Counted from the stretch's first letter, positions 32,156-41,830 are shown. The stretch is 47,211 nucleotides of DNA from Chitinophagaceae bacterium (GCA_947371755.1 CANBQT010000023.1:1-47211); one strand, 5' to 3'. Numbers and translations: made by a program. Notes: generated by a model from the sequence alone, not told the origin.

Positions 32156-34195
32156 CTACTTCATTTCGGCTAATTCCTTTTGCAGTCTAAACATCTCATC
32201 CCTTAATCTCGCCGCTTCAATAAAGTCCAGATCTCTCGCTGCTTTCTCCATTTCCTTTTTGGTTTTTCCGATAGCTTTTTCAACCTGTGGAATGGTCTTA
32301 TAAACTTCCTGCTCTTCCGCTGCTTTTGGAGCTACCAATTGCGCATCCTGTTGCAAAGCATAAGGGTTCGATGGGTCATAGCCTTTAATATCCAAGACAG
32401 AACCTTGGGCAAAAACCTGTTCCCTGCTTTTTATAATGGTCTTTGGTGTAATGCCATGTTCTATATTATAAGCCACCTGTTTTTCTCTTCTCCGGTTCGT
32501 TTCGTCGATGGTTCTTTGCATACTCTCCGTCATCTTATCCGCATAAAAGATCACAAAACCATCCACATTTCTCGCTGCTCTACCTGCGGTCTGTGTCAAA
32601 GACTTTTCATTGCGCAAAAAACCTTCTTTGTCTGCATCCAAAATTGCTACCAGCGACACCTCGGGTAAATCCAATCCTTCTCTCAATAAATTTACCCCCA
32701 CCAATACATCTATCTCTCCTAATCGTAATTGACGTAAAATTTCCACGCGCTCTAAAGTATCTACATCACTATGGATATATTTTGATTTGATATTGATGCG
32801 TCCGAGATATTTATCCATCTCTTCTGCCATCCGCTTCGTCAAGGTGGTTACCAAAACCCGATCTCCCTTCTTCACCGTTTTATCGATCTCATCTAATAAA
32901 TCATCGATCTGATTGACACTTGGTCTGATTTGAATAGGAGGATCTAACAATCCAGTTGGTCTAACAATTTGTTCCACCACCACGCCACCGGTTTTCTCCA
33001 GTTCATAATCACCAGGTGTAGCACTCACAAAAATGGTTTGTCCGGTCAACGCTTCAAACTCATTAAAATTCAAGGGCCGGTTATCCATCGCACTAGGTAA
33101 ACGAAAACCGTATTCCACCAACACTAATTTTCTACTTCTATCACCACCATACATACCTGCTACCTGAGGAATAGTTTGGTGACTTTCATCCACAACTAAT
33201 AAAAAGTCTTTCGGAAAATAATCTAACAAACAGAAAGGTCTTGTTCCCGGTTTTCTGCGATCGAAGAAACGTGAATAGTTTTCAATCCCATTACAATAAC
33301 CCAATTCACGAATCATTTCAATATCGTATTCAACTCTTTCCTTTAATCTTTGTGCTTCAATAAATTTGCCGGTGCTTTTAAAATATTCCACCTGTGCCAT
33401 CATCTCATCCTGGATCTCATGCATCACTTGTAAGATCATTTCCTTCGGAGCTAAATATAAAGTGGCAGGAAATATCGCAGCTGTATCCATCACGCCAATA
33501 CGCTTGCTGGTGGCTGTTTCTATGCTTTCAATCTCTTCGATCTCATCCCCAAAAAAGGTAACGCGATAACCAAAATCTACATAGGGCAAATTGATATCCA
33601 CTGTATCACCTTTTACACGAAATGTACCTCTTCCAAATTCACCTTGTGAACGATTGTATAATGAATTGACCAATGCGTGTAAAAATCCCTGGCGAGAAAT
33701 GACCTGTCCTTTTTGAATTCTAATAATTCCATTCTCATATTCTGTGGGATTACCCATACCATAAATACAACTCACACTCGCTACCACAATGATATCTCTT
33801 CTACCACTCAATAATTGTGAGGTGGCCTGTAAACGCAGTTTGTCTAGCTCTTCATTAATGCTCAGATCCTTTTCAATATAAGTACCCGTAACAGGCATAT
33901 ATGCTTCGGGCTGATAGTAGTCGTAATAGCTCACAAAATATCCCACCGCATTTTCTGGAAAGAACTGTTTAAATTCTCCATACAATTGCGCCACCAATGT
34001 TTTATTATGGGTGAGTACCAGTGTGGGGCGTTGCGTATTTTGTATTAGATTAGCAATCGTAAAGGTTTTACCACTCCCCGTAACACCTAACAATGTTTGA
34101 AACTGTTCACCATCATTCACATTATCCGTCAACTGCTTGATAGCTGAGGGCTGATCTCCGGCTGGAGAATAGGGTGCGTGTAAATGAAAGGGCAT
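32156..34195 (-). CDS. uvrB: Excinuclease ABC subunit B
   Basis: UvrB verifies DNA damage with UvrA and then positions UvrC for incision in nucleotide excision repair. The 679-residue protein is of normal length. Motifs are the Walker A LGVTGSGKT (36-44), the beta-hairpin region SYYDYYQPEAYMP (about 89-101), the DEAD-like VVDESHQTIPQ near 336-346, the RPTGLLDPPIQIRP block near 404, GVNLLREGLDLPEVSLVAILDAD near 498-520, and the C-terminal UVR motif EAARLRDEMFRLQKEL for UvrC contact. It stands alone between a histidine kinase and a divergent TonB-C protein. No LexA-like operator was recognised upstream. Confidence 0.98.
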   Translation of the reverse strand: MPFHLHAPYSPAGDQPSAIKQLTDNVNDGEQFQTLLGVTGSGKTFTIANLIQNTQRPTLVLTHNKTLVAQLYGEFKQFFPENAVGYFVSYYDYYQPEAYMPVTGTYIEKDLSINEELDKLRLQATSQLLSGRRDIIVVASVSCIYGMGNPTEYENGIIRIQKGQVISRQGFLHALVNSLYNRSQGEFGRGTFRVKGDTVDINLPYVDFGYRVTFFGDEIEEIESIETATSKRIGVMDTAAIFPATLYLAPKEMILQVMHEIQDEMMAQVEYFKSTGKFIEAQRLKERVEYDIEMIRELGYCNGIENYSRFFDRRKPGTRPFCLLDYFPKDFLLVVDESHQTIPQVAGMYGGDRSRKLVLVEYGFRLPSAMDNRPLNFNEFEALTGQTIFVSATPGDYELEKTGGVVVEQIVRPTGLLDPPIQIRPSVNQIDDLLDEIDKTVKKGDRVLVTTLTKRMAEEMDKYLGRINIKSKYIHSDVDTLERVEILRQLRLGEIDVLVGVNLLREGLDLPEVSLVAILDADKEGFLRNEKSLTQTAGRAARNVDGFVIFYADKMTESMQRTIDETNRRREKQVAYNIEHGITPKTIIKSREQVFAQGSVLDIKGYDPSNPYALQQDAQLVAPKAAEEQEVYKTIPQVEKAIGKTKKEMEKAARDLDFIEAARLRDEMFRLQKELAEMK

Positions 34196-34266
34196 AATTC
34201 AGAATTGGACAACTAAGTTAAATCGGTATTCTGTCTAATCAAAAGAAAATACTTTAAACAGGAGAT

Positions 34267-35013
34267 ATGAAATTAGTTTTTTGTTTGTTTTTGTTTACTA
34301 CTGCTTGCTTTTATGCGCAAGCACAAAAAGGAGAAACCCTTTATGCTTATAAAAAAGATTGGTCTCCTACTTCCTCGCTGGATTCTGCATTTTTTGTTAT
34401 GAGTGTTGTTAAGGAAAGTGATACGCTATATACCTGTCGCAATTACCAGATATATGGTCCCATGATTTCCTGGGAATCCTATAAAGATGCAGCACTAGAA
34501 GTTGCTAATGGAGATTTTATCTGGTATAATTTAAAGGGGGAAAAGGATAGTTCTGCCAGTTTTTTAAATGGACAAAAAATTAATTTCGAGAATAATATAA
34601 AAGATGTGGCTCAGAAATCAAACAATTCTACCAAAAAACCGGCTGTTGAAGGAGATAGTACTCAACAAAGGCAAATTGACGTAAACATTGATCCTGCTGA
34701 TGCACGTCCTGCCGAATTTAATGGGGGAATAAAGGGTTGGACCTCTTATTTAGAAAAAAATCTGGTGACTCCTGAAAGACTTAAAAATCTTACTAATAAA
34801 AGTACAAAGTATACCGTGGTGGTTTGTTTTATAGTAGATAAATCAGGTAACTTAAGTAATATCAGGATTGAAAAATCAGTAGAATGGTCTGCCGACAATG
34901 AGATTATCCGAATTTTGCAAAAAAGTCCCAAATGGCTTCCCGCAACTATCAAAGGGTCGAATGTTGTTTATAGACATAAGCAGAGTATCACCTTTTTAGT
35001 GGATGTTTATTAA
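34267..35013 (+). CDS. Secreted protein with C-terminal TonB-like domain
   Basis: This 248-residue protein has a signal peptide (MKLVFCLFLFTTACFYAQA), so it is exported rather than anchored like classic TonB. The N-terminal region (22-110) is uncharacterised and resembles a MORN-like segment with FIWYNLKGEKD and SASFLNGQ. The C-terminal roughly 90 residues carry a TonB domain: FNGGIKGWTSYLEKNLVTPERL near 153-174, then KYTVVVCFIVDKSGNLSNIRIEKS and HKQSITFLVDVY at the end. A short AGGAG sits only 2 nt before the ATG, too close for a standard Shine-Dalgarno. TonB-C domains in Bacteroidota often occur in M56/regulatory proteins; its partner is unknown. It converges with the cyclophilin gene. Confidence 0.85.
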   Translation: MKLVFCLFLFTTACFYAQAQKGETLYAYKKDWSPTSSLDSAFFVMSVVKESDTLYTCRNYQIYGPMISWESYKDAALEVANGDFIWYNLKGEKDSSASFLNGQKINFENNIKDVAQKSNNSTKKPAVEGDSTQQRQIDVNIDPADARPAEFNGGIKGWTSYLEKNLVTPERLKNLTNKSTKYTVVVCFIVDKSGNLSNIRIEKSVEWSADNEIIRILQKSPKWLPATIKGSNVVYRHKQSITFLVDVY

Positions 35014-35034
35014 TAGCTTTCATTAAATCGAAAA

Positions 35035-35622
35035 TCATAGTCTTACAATGTTGAAAATATCAACCTGTGGAGAAATATATTGGCCATTTAGCTTCTGACC
35101 GGAGATTTTAAATACAAGATTCAGGCCTTTCACCACCCTGCCAAAAGCAGCATAACCCTGACGATCCTCGCAGTTTTCGCCCCCATAATCCAACCCTGGC
35201 TGATTACCAATCACGATAAAAAATTCCGTTCCGGCAGTACCGGGTTTTGCTCTGGCAAGGGAGATGACTCCTTCAGTATGTTTGATCTTAGTTTGTTCGG
35301 TTGTTTCGTGTTCTATCCCTTTGATGGTAGATGCTTTCTTATAGTTGGTTTTCCAGATTCCCCCCTGTATCAATTCTGTTTTAGGTGCATTGGAGGGTTG
35401 GTTCTCCATATTCAACGCCCTGTAAAAACTACTATTGAAATAAAATCCGGAATCCACATAACTTAAAAATGCTGCCACTGTTTTCGGCGCCTGTTTGGGT
35501 AAGAGTTCAATTTCTATGTCGCCATATTTTGTTTGGATCGCAATATGCGGATTCTCATAATGAGTTTTGGGTTTGCAACTCATTAAAAAAAACAAAAACA
35601 GTAGCATAAAAAATCCACGCAT
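35035..35622 (-). CDS. Cyclophilin-type peptidyl-prolyl isomerase, lipoprotein
   Basis: This protein of about 195 residues, from the ATG at 35622, catalyses proline isomerisation for folding outside the cytoplasm. The signal ends in lipobox LMSC with C16. Cyclophilin features are IAIQTKYGDIEIELLPKQAPKTVAAF (27-52), the catalytic arginine R68 in SSFYRAL, the LIQGG block (84-88), VISLARAKPGTAGTEFFI (119-136) and YAAFGRVVKGL. A longer in-frame start at 35694 would overlap the upstream gene and lack a signal peptide at the N-terminus, so 35622 is chosen. It starts 4 bp after the stop of the phytase-like gene, ending the amidase-M28-phytase-like operon. Confidence 0.93.
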   Translation of the reverse strand: MRGFFMLLFLFFLMSCKPKTHYENPHIAIQTKYGDIEIELLPKQAPKTVAAFLSYVDSGFYFNSSFYRALNMENQPSNAPKTELIQGGIWKTNYKKASTIKGIEHETTEQTKIKHTEGVISLARAKPGTAGTEFFIVIGNQPGLDYGGENCEDRQGYAAFGRVVKGLNLVFKISGQKLNGQYISPQVDIFNIVRL

Positions 35623-35626
35623 AGGT

Positions 35627-36766
35627 CTAAGGTAGAATTTCAAATAATAGCAATTGCGTTTTTTCGAAGGATGCAAAATTATTGTCGGATACAAAAATCA
35701 ATGTACGATGACCATTCGGTAACGTAGGACCAAATGTGACGCCTTCAATATTATCCGTATTGATTTTCAAATCATCCATGTTCAATAACAGTTTCTTCTT
35801 CACAGGTTTCGTTACAGGATTGATTTGTAAAGAACTGTTTTCTTTAATGTCTTCTGCACCATTCAAATCTGCCAGATACACTTTTAAAGTACAGGGTAAT
35901 CGGCCAGTAGAAAAAGATCTTTCTAAAACGATGAGCTGGTTATTACCAATGGCATAAATATCTGGAACACCATTTATTTTAAATGCATCAACCGGTGTTG
36001 CAGGATATGCAACAGGTTCTAAATGATAAGCGTATTGAGCCGTATTTTTTTTACTGGCTATATCATACTGATAGATTCTGATCCACGCATTATTAGGAAC
36101 AACATCTGCTCTTGGTCCGTCTTCGAATAAAGGTTCTTCCACATTCACATACAATGTCTGGAAATTTTTATCAAAGGTCAATCCTTCCAACACTCCATTT
36201 TGTCTGGGGCCTTTTTCTGTGGCATGCATGATCAAATTTGCAGGTAATGGAAAAGTATCAAGATATTTTCCCTCAGCCGAAATGCGAGTGATAGCAGGGT
36301 TTTCAAGTACTACTGAATTTCCACGAACAATTCTTTCTCCTTCACTTGTCCAGATCAATTCTTTTGTTGAAGCATTCCATCGAATCGCTTCTGGATCGGG
36401 TGTGTGAGCAGGATCTTGTTTTGAATCAGGATATACCATACCGTTGGATTGCAACATAGGGTATGTTGCAATCCATTGTACAGTATCAATTCCTTTTGAG
36501 TTCAATAAAATTTTAGCGGTATAAAATCTGGCAGGATTGATCGCAGAACGATCATCGCTGATTAAATAATACAAGTCTTTTTCGGCATCATAATCAATAC
36601 CCGATAATCCTCCAATGGATGTGCCCTTGAATTCCTGGTTGTATGGAATTTCATACTCATCAATCAGTTTCAAAGAGCCAATCGCATCGTTCTTATAATT
36701 CGCTTTATGTGAAACAGCACAACTACATAAAGAAATAACAAAGAGTATTGAAACAATTCTTTTCAA
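35627..36766 (-). CDS. Esterase-like activity of phytase family lipoprotein
   Basis: This 379-residue exported protein has lipobox CSC (signal MKRIVSILFVISLCSC, C16). It belongs to the 'esterase-like activity of phytase' domain group, which folds as a beta-propeller. Visible blocks are GLSGIDYDAEKDLYYLISDDR near 52-72, DPEAIRWN near 123-130 with TSEGERIVRG, NGVLEGLTFDKNF near 194-206, and NIEGVTFGPTLPNGHRTLIFVSDNNF near the C-terminus. The exact substrate is unknown; phosphate ester hydrolysis is plausible from the family. It lies 10 bp after the M28 peptidase gene and 4 bp before the cyclophilin gene. Confidence 0.87.
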   Translation of the reverse strand: MKRIVSILFVISLCSCAVSHKANYKNDAIGSLKLIDEYEIPYNQEFKGTSIGGLSGIDYDAEKDLYYLISDDRSAINPARFYTAKILLNSKGIDTVQWIATYPMLQSNGMVYPDSKQDPAHTPDPEAIRWNASTKELIWTSEGERIVRGNSVVLENPAITRISAEGKYLDTFPLPANLIMHATEKGPRQNGVLEGLTFDKNFQTLYVNVEEPLFEDGPRADVVPNNAWIRIYQYDIASKKNTAQYAYHLEPVAYPATPVDAFKINGVPDIYAIGNNQLIVLERSFSTGRLPCTLKVYLADLNGAEDIKENSSLQINPVTKPVKKKLLLNMDDLKINTDNIEGVTFGPTLPNGHRTLIFVSDNNFASFEKTQLLLFEILP

Positions 36767-36776
36767 GATGCAATTT

Positions 36777-38999
36777 TTATTGAGTGATTGCTTGTAAATA
36801 AGAAGCTAATGCTGCAATATTTGCTGCATCAATATTCATTTGTTCCTGAGCTTCTGCCCAGTTTTTTTGCTCAATTGCTTCTCTGATTCCAGGCATTGTT
36901 TTTACACCATAACCTGTATAAAATCCTGGAGCATAAATAGTGTGTTTAAACCAACCTCTTCTTGGCAGGCCTTGCGCAGACAATAATTGTTGTTCTGCAC
37001 GATACAATGATTGGTTGGTTTTGGCACTTACTTTATTGTCTTGCTTACTTAACCAATCATTCAAACTTTTACTAGCTCTATCCAAATCATCCAATGCATT
37101 TTGAATACCATGAAAATCTAAATAAGGAACTGCTGCTTTTGCTACAGGTAGTTTTTCTGGTTTAGTGGGGTCCTGCGCTAACTGATACACATTTGATCTG
37201 ATCAATTCGTTTTCAACCTTTGTGGTTTCACGTAACTGATCAACAGTACCCGATAATTCTTTTACATAACCTGCAATTGTTTTTTGTAAACGTGTAAAAT
37301 CAAACGGTAACACTTCAGCATCGGCCATTCTTAAAGCAGCGCGACCGGCAGTTTTTGCCAATGCAACACCATATACGAAACCCGGGTCTTTGAATTTACT
37401 ATAATGGTCATAACTATCATAAATAGAATGGTATTCACCCCCAGCGTTTTCTCCATCAAATCCAATACTTAAAGATGGTAATCCAAGGTGTTGGATAAAT
37501 GAAGAATAATCAGATCCAGAACCCATAGCAGCAATATGAAAATCTTTTTCATTCAAGATATCTTGTTTTGCTTTTATTCCAGAGGCGCCCATAAGATCAG
37601 CGGCTTTTCTTCTTTCATAAACAGATACTCCTGTTTGTGGATCAGTTACGTCTTTGGCTACTTCATATACCATTTGCTCCAAAGCATGAGACCCTTCAGC
37701 ATCTAAAAATCCTCTTCCATTTCCATCCGAATTAATATATACCACCGCTTTCTCTTGCAATTCTTTGGCATGATCTTCTACCCACTCAGTTGATCCAATC
37801 AATCCTGGTTCTTCACCATCCCAAGCACAATACACGAGAGTTCTTTTTGGTTTCCAACCAGATTTTGCTAATTCACCAATAGATCTGGCTTCTTCCAATA
37901 ATGCAGCCATACCACTTACAGGATCGTTGGCACCATTCACCCAGGCGTCGTGGTGATTGCCACGAATTACCCACTGATCAGGATATTCAGACCCTTTCAT
38001 CTTTGCAATCACATCATAAGCTGGGCGAATTTTCCAATCGAAATCAACTTTCAAATGGATCTTGGTTTTTCCTGGTCCTATATGATACGTAAAAGGCAAA
38101 CCACCTCTCCATGATTCAGGAGCAACCACCCCTTCTAATGATTCTAATAATGGTTTAGCGTCATGATAGCTGATGGGTAATACAGGAATTTTTAAAAGAT
38201 TGGTAGCTTCTAATCGATCTAATCTTTTGGCATTTTCTGTAGCACCAACACCAGGAGTTAATGGATCCCCAGGATAAATCACCATATCCATGATCGATCC
38301 GCGTTGAACACCATATTCATTTTTAAAAGGTCCTTTTGGATACACTTCACCCGCACCATAGCCATCATCACTTGGATCAGAATAGATAATACAACCAATA
38401 GCGCCATGTTCCTGTGCCACTTTTGGTTTGATCCCTCTCCAGCTATGACCATATTTTGCAATCACAATCTTTCCTTTTACATCAATTCCTAATTTTTCCA
38501 ACACTTCATAATCTGCAGGTACACCATAATTCACAAACACCGCTTCTGCAGTTACGTCTCCATCTGCACTCCAGCAATTATAAGTCGGTAGCTGGTCTTC
38601 CTGATTGGATGTGGCATCTTCTTTTAATGCAGGTTCTTTCAATAATGCCTTATAACTAGTTGGAGATACCATTTCCAAAGACCTGGTCTTGGGTGTAGGA
38701 AATAAAACCTGATACGTTTCAATAGAAGCATCCCAGCCATAAGATTTAAATCGCGCTAATATATTTTCTGCCACAGCTTTGCCGCCAACTGATCCCAAAT
38801 GGTGCGGCTTGGATGCCAGATCTTTGATTGTTGCACCGATTTTTTCTGCACTTAAAACTGCATCGAATTTTTGTTCGGTCTGCTTTTGTTTTGCAGCATT
38901 GGTTTCTGTAAAACCAGTAATTGTTTTTTGGCTCATGGCGGTAAGGCTGATGAAGCCAGTAGCAATGATGCAAAGAATGTTCTGAATGTTTTTCTTCAT
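36777..38999 (-). CDS. Secreted M28 family peptidase (glutamate carboxypeptidase II-like)
   Basis: This 740-residue exported zinc peptidase has the GCPII/PSMA-like arrangement. A signal peptide (1-24) comes first. A PA (protease-associated) domain is inserted at about 150-290, with ADYEVLEKLGIDVKGKIVIAKYG. The M28 catalytic core follows, then a C-terminal transferrin-receptor-like dimerisation domain (from about 590). Zinc ligands are visible at H350 and D351 in NHHDAW, D359 in NDPVSG, E396/E397 in DGEEPG, D425 in NSDGNG and H524 in EYHSIYDSYDH. It would remove C-terminal acidic or other residues from peptides outside the cell. It follows the amidase gene by 30 bp in the same direction. Confidence 0.95.
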   Translation of the reverse strand: MKKNIQNILCIIATGFISLTAMSQKTITGFTETNAAKQKQTEQKFDAVLSAEKIGATIKDLASKPHHLGSVGGKAVAENILARFKSYGWDASIETYQVLFPTPKTRSLEMVSPTSYKALLKEPALKEDATSNQEDQLPTYNCWSADGDVTAEAVFVNYGVPADYEVLEKLGIDVKGKIVIAKYGHSWRGIKPKVAQEHGAIGCIIYSDPSDDGYGAGEVYPKGPFKNEYGVQRGSIMDMVIYPGDPLTPGVGATENAKRLDRLEATNLLKIPVLPISYHDAKPLLESLEGVVAPESWRGGLPFTYHIGPGKTKIHLKVDFDWKIRPAYDVIAKMKGSEYPDQWVIRGNHHDAWVNGANDPVSGMAALLEEARSIGELAKSGWKPKRTLVYCAWDGEEPGLIGSTEWVEDHAKELQEKAVVYINSDGNGRGFLDAEGSHALEQMVYEVAKDVTDPQTGVSVYERRKAADLMGASGIKAKQDILNEKDFHIAAMGSGSDYSSFIQHLGLPSLSIGFDGENAGGEYHSIYDSYDHYSKFKDPGFVYGVALAKTAGRAALRMADAEVLPFDFTRLQKTIAGYVKELSGTVDQLRETTKVENELIRSNVYQLAQDPTKPEKLPVAKAAVPYLDFHGIQNALDDLDRASKSLNDWLSKQDNKVSAKTNQSLYRAEQQLLSAQGLPRRGWFKHTIYAPGFYTGYGVKTMPGIREAIEQKNWAEAQEQMNIDAANIAALASYLQAITQ

Positions 39000-39029
39000 G
39001 ATTACTTGATAAATTAAATAATGGTTGAT

Positions 39030-40676
39030 CTATTGAAAAAGGCTTGGATGCAATTTATTCCAATTTGTGGCAGATTGATACGCTTTAGCAATGGAAATAA
39101 TGGTTGCTTCATCATATAGTTTTCCAACTAATGTGATACTGGTGGGTAATTTCAGCTTATTGAATCCTGTGGGAAAAACAATTACTGGGTGTCCGGTTAA
39201 ATTAGTGATAGCAGATTGATTGCCTCCAAAATTCGGGCAGATCACTGCATCATACTGTTGCATGAATTCATTTACTTTCTGCATTAATGCATAGCGATGT
39301 CGATTTGCATTCACATATTCTACAGCAGGCATTAACCTCGAAACCCTGAAACTATTTGGCCAATCATATTTACCCTGTCTCGTCATCTGATCATCTAATC
39401 CATTTCTGGTAAACTCATCAAAAGCCGCTGCACACTCTGCACTGATTACCACATCCATGATATTAAAATTATACACGCCACTATCCGGAAAATTTACAGG
39501 AATTAATTCTACGCCTAACTTGCGATACACATCCAGTACTTTCCATTCCGTTAAACTGGTATCAGTAAGTTTATCAAAATAGTTTTTTGCATAAGCAATC
39601 TTCTTTCCCTTCAAAACATTCGTGGGCTGATAATTAAAGGGCATATTAACAGCACTCTGATCCTTACCATCTGTTCCGTGAATAGCACTAAATACAATAG
39701 CCGCGTCTTCGGCACTTCTACAAATCGGACCTGCCTTATCTAAACTCCAGCTGAGGGTCATAGCACCTGAGCGACTAATACTCCCAAACGTAGGCCTCAA
39801 ACCGGTTGCGCCGCAAGTGCCAGAGGGAGAGGTGATAGAGCCCCAGGTTTCCGTACCAATAGCAAAGGGTACTAATCCTGCAACCGTTGCTGATGCAGAA
39901 CCTGCTGACGAACCTGATGATCCTCGGGTTAAATTCCATGGATTTTTTGTGCGACCACCATACCAATAATCACCCATAGCCAATGCCCCTAATGTAAATT
40001 TTGCGATGAGCACAGCACCTGCATCTTTTAAACGCGTATATACATAGGCATCTGTTTCAATCACCTGATCTTTATAAGGTGCAGCACCCCAGGTGGTTTT
40101 AGTTCCTTTTACTGCAAACAAATCTTTCAATCCGTAGGGGATTCCATGAAGTGGTCCTCTATATTTTCCTTTTGCAATTTCTGCATCAGCTTGCTTTGCC
40201 TGTTCCATTGCAATCACTTCGGTATAACCGATCACACACTGCAATGTGTCGCTATATTTTTTTAATCGATCGATAAAAAATTGTGTGAGCGCAACAGAAC
40301 TGATTTTTTTATTCTTGATTAATGATGCCAATTCTAACACAGAAAAATAAGCGAGATCATTTTTATTTTTTGGCAGATTTATATTGGCAGGTATATTCCA
40401 ATTAATGGACTCCTGTTTCATATTAAAATGCATCCCTGGTAAAACCGGGTTTTGCGAAAGACTCATAGGTACACTATTGTCTAAATGCTCTTTGTGCATC
40501 AGTCGATAGTTCTCGAAATTTTCCATCACGCCCGCATACATGGTGTCGAGTTCTTTTTGTGTGTAATGGAGGTCTATTAATTTGGCAGCCGAACTAAGAT
40601 CGGTTACGCGAATAGAATCTTGTGCGGTTACACTGAAATAGGTGAACACCGCAAACACAATCATCATTTTTTTCAT
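39030..40676 (-). CDS. Exported amidase (amidase signature family)
   Basis: This 548-residue Ser-cisSer-Lys amidase has a signal peptide (MKKMMIVFAVFTYFSVTAQ). Catalytic residues are K184 in IPYGLKDLFAVKG, the cis-Ser region RGSSGSSAGSASAT (251-264, S256 by alignment) and the nucleophile S280 in GTETWGSITSPSGTCG. The residue before GS is Trp rather than Gly in the usual DTGGS. A roughly 100-residue N-terminal segment before the amidase core is not recognised. It starts the amidase-M28-phytase-like-cyclophilin run. No clear TAnnTTTG promoter was found in the 148-bp gap upstream. The substrate is unknown; it resembles peptide amidases more than GatA. Confidence 0.93.
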   Translation of the reverse strand: MKKMMIVFAVFTYFSVTAQDSIRVTDLSSAAKLIDLHYTQKELDTMYAGVMENFENYRLMHKEHLDNSVPMSLSQNPVLPGMHFNMKQESINWNIPANINLPKNKNDLAYFSVLELASLIKNKKISSVALTQFFIDRLKKYSDTLQCVIGYTEVIAMEQAKQADAEIAKGKYRGPLHGIPYGLKDLFAVKGTKTTWGAAPYKDQVIETDAYVYTRLKDAGAVLIAKFTLGALAMGDYWYGGRTKNPWNLTRGSSGSSAGSASATVAGLVPFAIGTETWGSITSPSGTCGATGLRPTFGSISRSGAMTLSWSLDKAGPICRSAEDAAIVFSAIHGTDGKDQSAVNMPFNYQPTNVLKGKKIAYAKNYFDKLTDTSLTEWKVLDVYRKLGVELIPVNFPDSGVYNFNIMDVVISAECAAAFDEFTRNGLDDQMTRQGKYDWPNSFRVSRLMPAVEYVNANRHRYALMQKVNEFMQQYDAVICPNFGGNQSAITNLTGHPVIVFPTGFNKLKLPTSITLVGKLYDEATIISIAKAYQSATNWNKLHPSLFQ

Positions 40677-40824
40677 TGTTCTTTATTTTTCTTGTTCTGT
40701 TCCCTTTGTAGATAATTATACCCCTGATAAGATGATAGAAAAAATCACCTGAAAAAAAGTTATACCCGAACCCACAATTTATTTAGTGGCCGTTTCTTAT
40801 TTATTCATGTTATTTTTCGATTTG

Positions 40825-41328
40825 TTAAACCAGTTTAACCCACACATAATCATCCAATATCTCATTATTTTTTATGGCAGCTTTTCTTCTGATAGACTCC
40901 AGAAAAAATCCATTTTTCTGTAACACTTTCATGCTCGTTTTGTTGTGTTCGAACACTTCTGCATAAATACGAATCGGTTGAAAGTTTGCAATAAGGTATT
41001 CTACAAATAAACCGATTGCTTCCGTTGCAATTCCTTTACCCCAATATTCTTCTCCAATAAAATAACCGATCTCAATTGATTTTCGATACACATCTTCCTG
41101 CAATTTGCAACCTATATTTCCCGCTACAACACCATTATATAAAATCGCAAAATTTTGTTCCGGTTGATAGTCTTTGATATGATTCATCCATTGCAAAGCA
41201 TCCATTACCGAATACGGATTAGGCAATTGATCACGCACATTATTCCAGATCTTTCTATTGTTTGCAATAGCTGCCAGAACTTGTGCATCCTGTTTTTGCC
41301 AGGGTCTCAATTGTATACTATTCTTCAT
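40825..41328 (-). CDS. GNAT family N-acetyltransferase (RimJ/RimL-like)
   Basis: This 167-residue cytoplasmic acetyltransferase of the RimJ/RimL type transfers acetyl from acetyl-CoA to an amine. Motif A is GEEYWGKGIATEAIGLFVEYL (92-112), containing the R/Q-x-x-G-x-G/A acetyl-CoA loop as GKGIAT. MKVLQKNGFFLESIRRKAAIKNNE follows near 132-155. Its N-terminus overlaps the 3' end of mgsA by 11 bp, which suggests coupling. A perfect 7-bp inverted repeat around the stop (40824-40839) is not followed by a T-run. The target, protein or small molecule, is unknown. Confidence 0.93.
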   Translation of the reverse strand: MKNSIQLRPWQKQDAQVLAAIANNRKIWNNVRDQLPNPYSVMDALQWMNHIKDYQPEQNFAILYNGVVAGNIGCKLQEDVYRKSIEIGYFIGEEYWGKGIATEAIGLFVEYLIANFQPIRIYAEVFEHNKTSMKVLQKNGFFLESIRRKAAIKNNEILDDYVWVKLV

Positions 41329-41785
41329 CTTCTTTCACATCCCTATTTAAATATCCAGTATAATCAGGTTGGGCTGCTTCGTATTCATTATGCATGAATG
41401 GAGAAGTCATGATAAAATCTGCTGTCGCTCTATCGCATGCCATTGGAATATTCCAGGCCACACATAAACGCAACAATGCTTTTACATCACTGTCGTGTGG
41501 TTGAGCTTCCATGGGGTCCCAGAAAAATAACATCACATCAATTTCTCCCTGTGCAATCATCGCTCCAATTTGTTGGTCACCTCCCAATGGACCACTCAAT
41601 AATTTTTTTACTGGTCTGTCTAATGCTTCTTCTACTAATTTTCCTGTAGTGCCTGTAGCAAATAATTCATGTTTTGCTAATTCGGTTTTATTATAGATGG
41701 CCCATTCAATTAAATCAGCCTTTTTGTGGTCGTGGGCAACCAACGCAATTCTTTTTCTTTTGCCTAGTATTTTTGTATTAGCCAT
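41318..41785 (-). CDS. mgsA: Methylglyoxal synthase
   Basis: MgsA converts dihydroxyacetone phosphate to methylglyoxal and phosphate, an overflow bypass of lower glycolysis. The 155-residue protein has the family blocks RIALVAHDHKKADLIEWA (12-29), the catalytic aspartate D70 in SGPLGGDQQIGA, H97 and D100 in EAQPHDSDV, and FMHNEYEAAQPDY near 130. These align one residue from the E. coli D71/H98/D101 set. The start ATG at 41785 lies 45 bp downstream of the PlsC-like gene stop. It overlaps the GNAT gene by 11 bp. No phosphate-responsive site was recognised. Confidence 0.97.
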   Translation of the reverse strand: MANTKILGKRKRIALVAHDHKKADLIEWAIYNKTELAKHELFATGTTGKLVEEALDRPVKKLLSGPLGGDQQIGAMIAQGEIDVMLFFWDPMEAQPHDSDVKALLRLCVAWNIPMACDRATADFIMTSPFMHNEYEAAQPDYTGYLNRDVKEDEE

Positions 41786-41830
41786 AAATATTTTTAATGC
41801 CTTAAAGACATCATGAAGTTAATTAGATAT

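Noticed and set aside
40824..40839. Perfect inverted repeat GTTAAAC-CA-GTTTAAC at the GNAT stop
   Set aside because: The loop is only two bases, the stem is AT-rich and no T-run follows on the minus strand, so it is not a credible terminator. An operator role has no support.
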